From Bifidobacterium moraviense (GTDB taxonomy: Bacteria > Actinomycetota > Actinomycetes > Actinomycetales > Bifidobacteriaceae): a DNA stretch of 64,000 bases. The position numbers and the translations under genes are program-made. Below the pieces are notes generated by a model. That model made no database searches. It was given only the letters and a program-made list of their open reading frames with translations, and had not been told where the DNA came from. The DNA lies in contig NZ_JAAIIH010000012.1 of NCBI RefSeq assembly GCF_012932365.1, forward strand, positions 1 through 64,000. The letters run 5' to 3'. This document shows, one piece after another, positions 61,181 to 64,000 of the stretch (within the stretch, counting starts at the first letter, position 1; each line of letters begins with the position of its first letter).

Positions 61181-62395
61181 TCAGCGTGCGGCGGAGGCCG
61201 CCGCGTCTCCCCCGGCCGGCACGAACGGGCGCAGCGCGGTGACGGCGAGCGCGGCGAGCAGCGCGAAGACGGCGCCCACCGGGCCGAGCCACGTCAGGCC
61301 AAGGTGGTCGTTGACGAGTCCGCCCACGGCCGAACCGACCGCGATGCCGATGTTGAACGCCATGGAGTTGAGCGACGCGGCCAGATTGGTGGATCCGGGG
61401 TGCGAGGCGGCCGCCACGTCCATGTAGAGGATCTGCGACGGCGAGTTCTGCAGGTACATCAGGCAGCCGAGCGCGATGAGCGCCGCCGCACCGTAGACCG
61501 GCAGCGTTCCGGCGAGCGCGAGCGAACACAGCACCGCCGCGTGCGCGACGTAGATGGGGCGCACGTGCGTGAGCGGCTCGACGCCGGTGCCGCGCGCCGC
61601 CAGCCTGCCGCTGGTGAGGTTGCCCCACAGGCAGGCGAGACCGTACACCACCAGGCCGAGGCTGACCATGTTCTCGTCGAATCCGAGGTCGTCGCGCATG
61701 ATGGGCGTCAGGTACGTGTAGACCACGTAGGTCGCCGCGGCGCCGCACACCACGGCCGCCACGCCGAGCTGGATGCGGCGGTCGAGGAACAGGCGGAACT
61801 GCGGCAGGAAGCCGATCCTGAGCTGTTCGGGCGAGTGGCGCGGCACCGAGATCACCATGAGCGCCATGAACAGCACCGTGAGGATGTTGACGAGGTGGAA
61901 CGCCCAGCGCCATCCCAGATTGTTGGCCACGGTCGTGCCCACCGGCACGCCGACGACCGAGGCGATCGAGAAGCCGGAGAACACCCATGCGATGAACCGC
62001 GTGCGATGCTCCGGGCGCGCCACGTCCGGCGCGTACGTCATGGAGATGGACACGATGGTGCCGGAGACCATGGCGATGAGGATGCGCGCCACCACGAGCA
62101 CGGCGTAGTCGGACGCGAACGCGCACAGCAGGTTGCCGGCGAGGAACACGCCCATGAGCCCCAGATGCGTGGCGAAGCGCGGGAACCTGGCGGACAGCGC
62201 AGACCCGAGCGGGGTGCACGGCGCGTAGACGAACGCGAACATGGCGACGAGGTTGCCCACCGTCACCTCGGAGACGCCCAGTCCGGTCGCGATGTCGGGC
62301 AGGATGCCCACCACCACGAACTCGCTCATGCCGAGCATGAAGCTCAGCCCCACCAGAGTGATCACCGGCAGCGTGAAGAAGCGTTGCTTGGCCAT
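61181..62395 (-). CDS. MFS drug/sugar exporter (AraJ/Bcr-CflA-like DHA1 type)
   Basis: 404 aa, 12 helices. The N-terminal FMLGMSEFVVVGILPDIA motif and GSALSARFPR between helices 2 and 3 resemble the AraJ/YdhP/SotB branch of DHA1 exporters. It probably expels a drug or sugar by proton antiport; the substrate cannot be predicted. AAGGACGG lies 5-6 bases before ATG 62395; the longer reading to 62506 covers the divergent promoter region. It diverges from the gene at 62569. Confidence 0.88.
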   Translation of the reverse strand: MAKQRFFTLPVITLVGLSFMLGMSEFVVVGILPDIATGLGVSEVTVGNLVAMFAFVYAPCTPLGSALSARFPRFATHLGLMGVFLAGNLLCAFASDYAVLVVARILIAMVSGTIVSISMTYAPDVARPEHRTRFIAWVFSGFSIASVVGVPVGTTVANNLGWRWAFHLVNILTVLFMALMVISVPRHSPEQLRIGFLPQFRLFLDRRIQLGVAAVVCGAAATYVVYTYLTPIMRDDLGFDENMVSLGLVVYGLACLWGNLTSGRLAARGTGVEPLTHVRPIYVAHAAVLCSLALAGTLPVYGAAALIALGCLMYLQNSPSQILYMDVAAASHPGSTNLAASLNSMAFNIGIAVGSAVGGLVNDHLGLTWLGPVGAVFALLAALAVTALRPFVPAGGDAAASAAR

Positions 62396-62568
62396 CGAGC
62401 CGTCCTTCGTGACGCGCGGCGGCGCACCGTTCGGACGAGGCGCGCGGCCGCAATGCGGATGCAGGGATTGAATCGTTTGACGCGATGCCGACCGACATCG
62501 CCGCACTTACGATACCCAGCCCTCGGGATAGACTGGCGGTGACGGCGACACGAGGCGAGGGGGCTCAG

Positions 62569-64000
62569 ATGGGATTGTTCTACGGCAGGGACCGCAACGG
62601 CGACGGATACGTATCCCCGTTCGACGCCGACGAGACGCAGGACTACGTGGATCCGGCCAAGGCGCTGGAACGCGAGGAGAAGCAGGCAAGGAAGCGCGAT
62701 GCCAGACGCCAGACGCTCGACGCGCACAACGACGCGCAGGTGACCGCGGCACGGGGCGGCGGCAGGGGAACGAACGGCGGCTCCGGATCCGCCGCCAAGC
62801 CGCCGCTCTCGGCCAAGCAGCGCCGGAACGCCGCGATGTCCGGCTCTCGCCCGAGCCGACCGGCCCCGGTGCGGATCCAGACGTCCGACCACGTCGGCGA
62901 CGACTCGGGACAGGACCGGTCGTCCTTCCAGCAGACGCCGTACGAGCAGAGCCCGTACGATCAGCAGACGTCCCCCGCTCCGCGCGCGCAGACGCCCGGC
63001 GGCTCCCACGGCCATGCCCAGACGTCCCGCGGCGGCGCGAAAGGCTCGGGCGCATCGGGCTCCGCCGCGGCGTCCGGACGCACCAACGGCTGGGCCACGG
63101 CCGCGATAGTCCTCGCGATCATCGCGTGGTGCATGAAGACGATCCCCGTCCTGACGACGGCGTTCGGTGCGGCGGCCGCGTTGTGCGGACTCATCGCGCT
63201 CGTGCGGACGGCCGGCGGTTCGGGGCGGGGCGGCAGGGGACGGGCGCTGTTCTCCCTGGCGCTGTCGGCATGGATGATCATCAGTTCCGCCTCCGCCGCG
63301 GTGACGGTGGTGCGCAACGGTTACAACCCGCTCATGTCGTACGGCACGTCGCGGTCCTGGTCCTGGTCCTGGTCGTCGGACGGCTCGTCATCCGACGACG
63401 ACTCCGACTACTCCTCCGACGACGAGCCGGAGGTGGACGACGATCCCGTGGTCGCCTACGAGTCCGGCACGATCGCCCGATTCGACGACGACAAGGCCGA
63501 CGTGTCGATCACCGCGGCCCGGCGCGCCGCGGACACCTACGAGGGCAGCAACAAGCCGGGCAAGAAGACCGTCATGATCACGTACCACGTGACGAACCGC
63601 GGCTCGGAGGCGCAGTCGTTCGACTCCTTCGGGTACGCGGCATACCAGCACGGCGTGGGGCTGGACGAGACGAACATCTACGACTTTGACCATATGTCCG
63701 ATGCCGACCCCGACGGCCTGGACTACTACGACTCGCGCTCGCGCAGCACCGACATCCAGCCGGGCGCCACGCTGGACGTGACCATCGCCTACGTGCTGCG
63801 CGACGACTCAGACGTGATGGCCGAGGCCGGCGACTACTACTCGGACCGCTACGTCCGCCGCGGCTTCGCGTTCGCCGACGGCGCGGACGCGATGACGCCG
63901 CTGGCGCAGTCGGACGCCGAAGGCGCCCTCAGGCCCGAATCCGAGGCGGACACCACCGGCATGACGCAGACGTACCGGCTCTACAAGTCCGAGCACACCG
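62569..64000 (+). CDS. DUF5067-like membrane protein, 3' end outside the window
   Basis: 477 complete codons visible, open at the right edge. ATG 62569 begins MGLFYGRDRNGDGYVSPFDADE, an EF-hand-like acidic opening, followed by a long disordered Ser/Gly/Gln region. Two helices (ATAAIVLAIIAWCMKTIPVL and ALFSLALSAWMIISSASAAV, about 170-250) flank a loop. The extracytoplasmic part starts with a Ser-Trp repeat (SRSWSWSWSS, from three TCCTGG hexamers at 63355-63372) and an Asp/Ser run. It ends in a domain like DUF5067 (VMITYHVTNRGSEAQSF, GYAAYQHGVGLDET), found in many surface proteins of Gram-positives. Function unknown. GAGGCGAGGGGGC supplies the ribosome site. Confidence 0.75.
   Translation, partial: MGLFYGRDRNGDGYVSPFDADETQDYVDPAKALEREEKQARKRDARRQTLDAHNDAQVTAARGGGRGTNGGSGSAAKPPLSAKQRRNAAMSGSRPSRPAPVRIQTSDHVGDDSGQDRSSFQQTPYEQSPYDQQTSPAPRAQTPGGSHGHAQTSRGGAKGSGASGSAAASGRTNGWATAAIVLAIIAWCMKTIPVLTTAFGAAAALCGLIALVRTAGGSGRGGRGRALFSLALSAWMIISSASAAVTVVRNGYNPLMSYGTSRSWSWSWSSDGSSSDDDSDYSSDDEPEVDDDPVVAYESGTIARFDDDKADVSITAARRAADTYEGSNKPGKKTVMITYHVTNRGSEAQSFDSFGYAAYQHGVGLDETNIYDFDHMSDADPDGLDYYDSRSRSTDIQPGATLDVTIAYVLRDDSDVMAEAGDYYSDRYVRRGFAFADGADAMTPLAQSDAEGALRPESEADTTGMTQTYRLYKSEHT

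Overview
The window looks like a chromosomal segment of a high-GC Bifidobacterium. The evidence is a tmRNA whose tag reads AKSNRTEFALAA, the tag type I know from bifidobacteria, and a dcw (division/cell-wall) cluster whose order and gene set match that genus. Other pointers are an actinobacterial LexA/NrdR neighbourhood, an L-lactate dehydrogenase, and a dense set of LacI-regulated plant-glycan genes. Species cannot be named from the sequence. I see no insertion sequence, prophage, CRISPR array or restriction system.

Layout. (1) 1-7.4 kb: xylose isomerase (xylA), a CutC-family protein, a ROK repressor, a fructokinase-like PfkB kinase and an FHS-type sugar permease. (2) 7.8-27.2 kb: a glycan-utilisation island, mostly on the minus strand. 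It holds an AGE-family epimerase, two LacI repressors, two GH28-type beta-helix enzymes, GH88, GH36, GH43, an ABC importer without its own ATPase, an alpha/beta hydrolase and an aberrant PfkB protein. Near-identical LacI operators (TGAAANCGNTTTCA type) recur in front of these genes, several placed exactly in the promoter spacer. (3) 27.2-42.6 kb, minus strand: mraZ-rsmH-ftsL-ftsI-(MurE-like)-murF-mraY-murD-ftsW-murG-murC-ftsQ, followed by ssrA (tmRNA) and dtd. The genuine murE and ftsZ are not here; a protein resembling a decayed MurE sits between ftsI and murF. (4) 42.9-54.8 kb: a HelD-like RNA polymerase helicase, serA, nrdR, a frameshifted LysM gene divergent from lexA, a CDF metal exporter, an MFS/GPH sugar transporter, ldh, hflX and an RsmC/YbxB-like methyltransferase. 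(5) 54.9-64 kb: giant helicase hrpA, a membrane-anchored lysozyme-like protein, a two-TM protein, an MFS exporter and a DUF5067-like membrane protein cut by the window end.

The genes fit a host that imports and trims plant cell-wall oligosaccharides (pectic, arabino/xylo and alpha-galactosyl). The released sugars would pass through isomerases and PfkB kinases towards lactate.

The least explained content is intergenic. Three copies of a ~147-bp element each consist of two ~28-bp palindromes (CACAAGAT...ATCTTGTG) about 91 bp apart, and each lies 9-30 bp after the stop of a minus-strand gene. A second family with GGCAAGCGAA/TTCGTTTGCC ends lies on both sides of xylA. A third, four-unit mirror-image array lies at 18.7-18.9 kb. 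An eight-unit 15-bp minisatellite runs through the nrdR stop codon. A four-copy, 10-bp-phased TGGGG array precedes mraZ and is a textbook-like MraZ operator.
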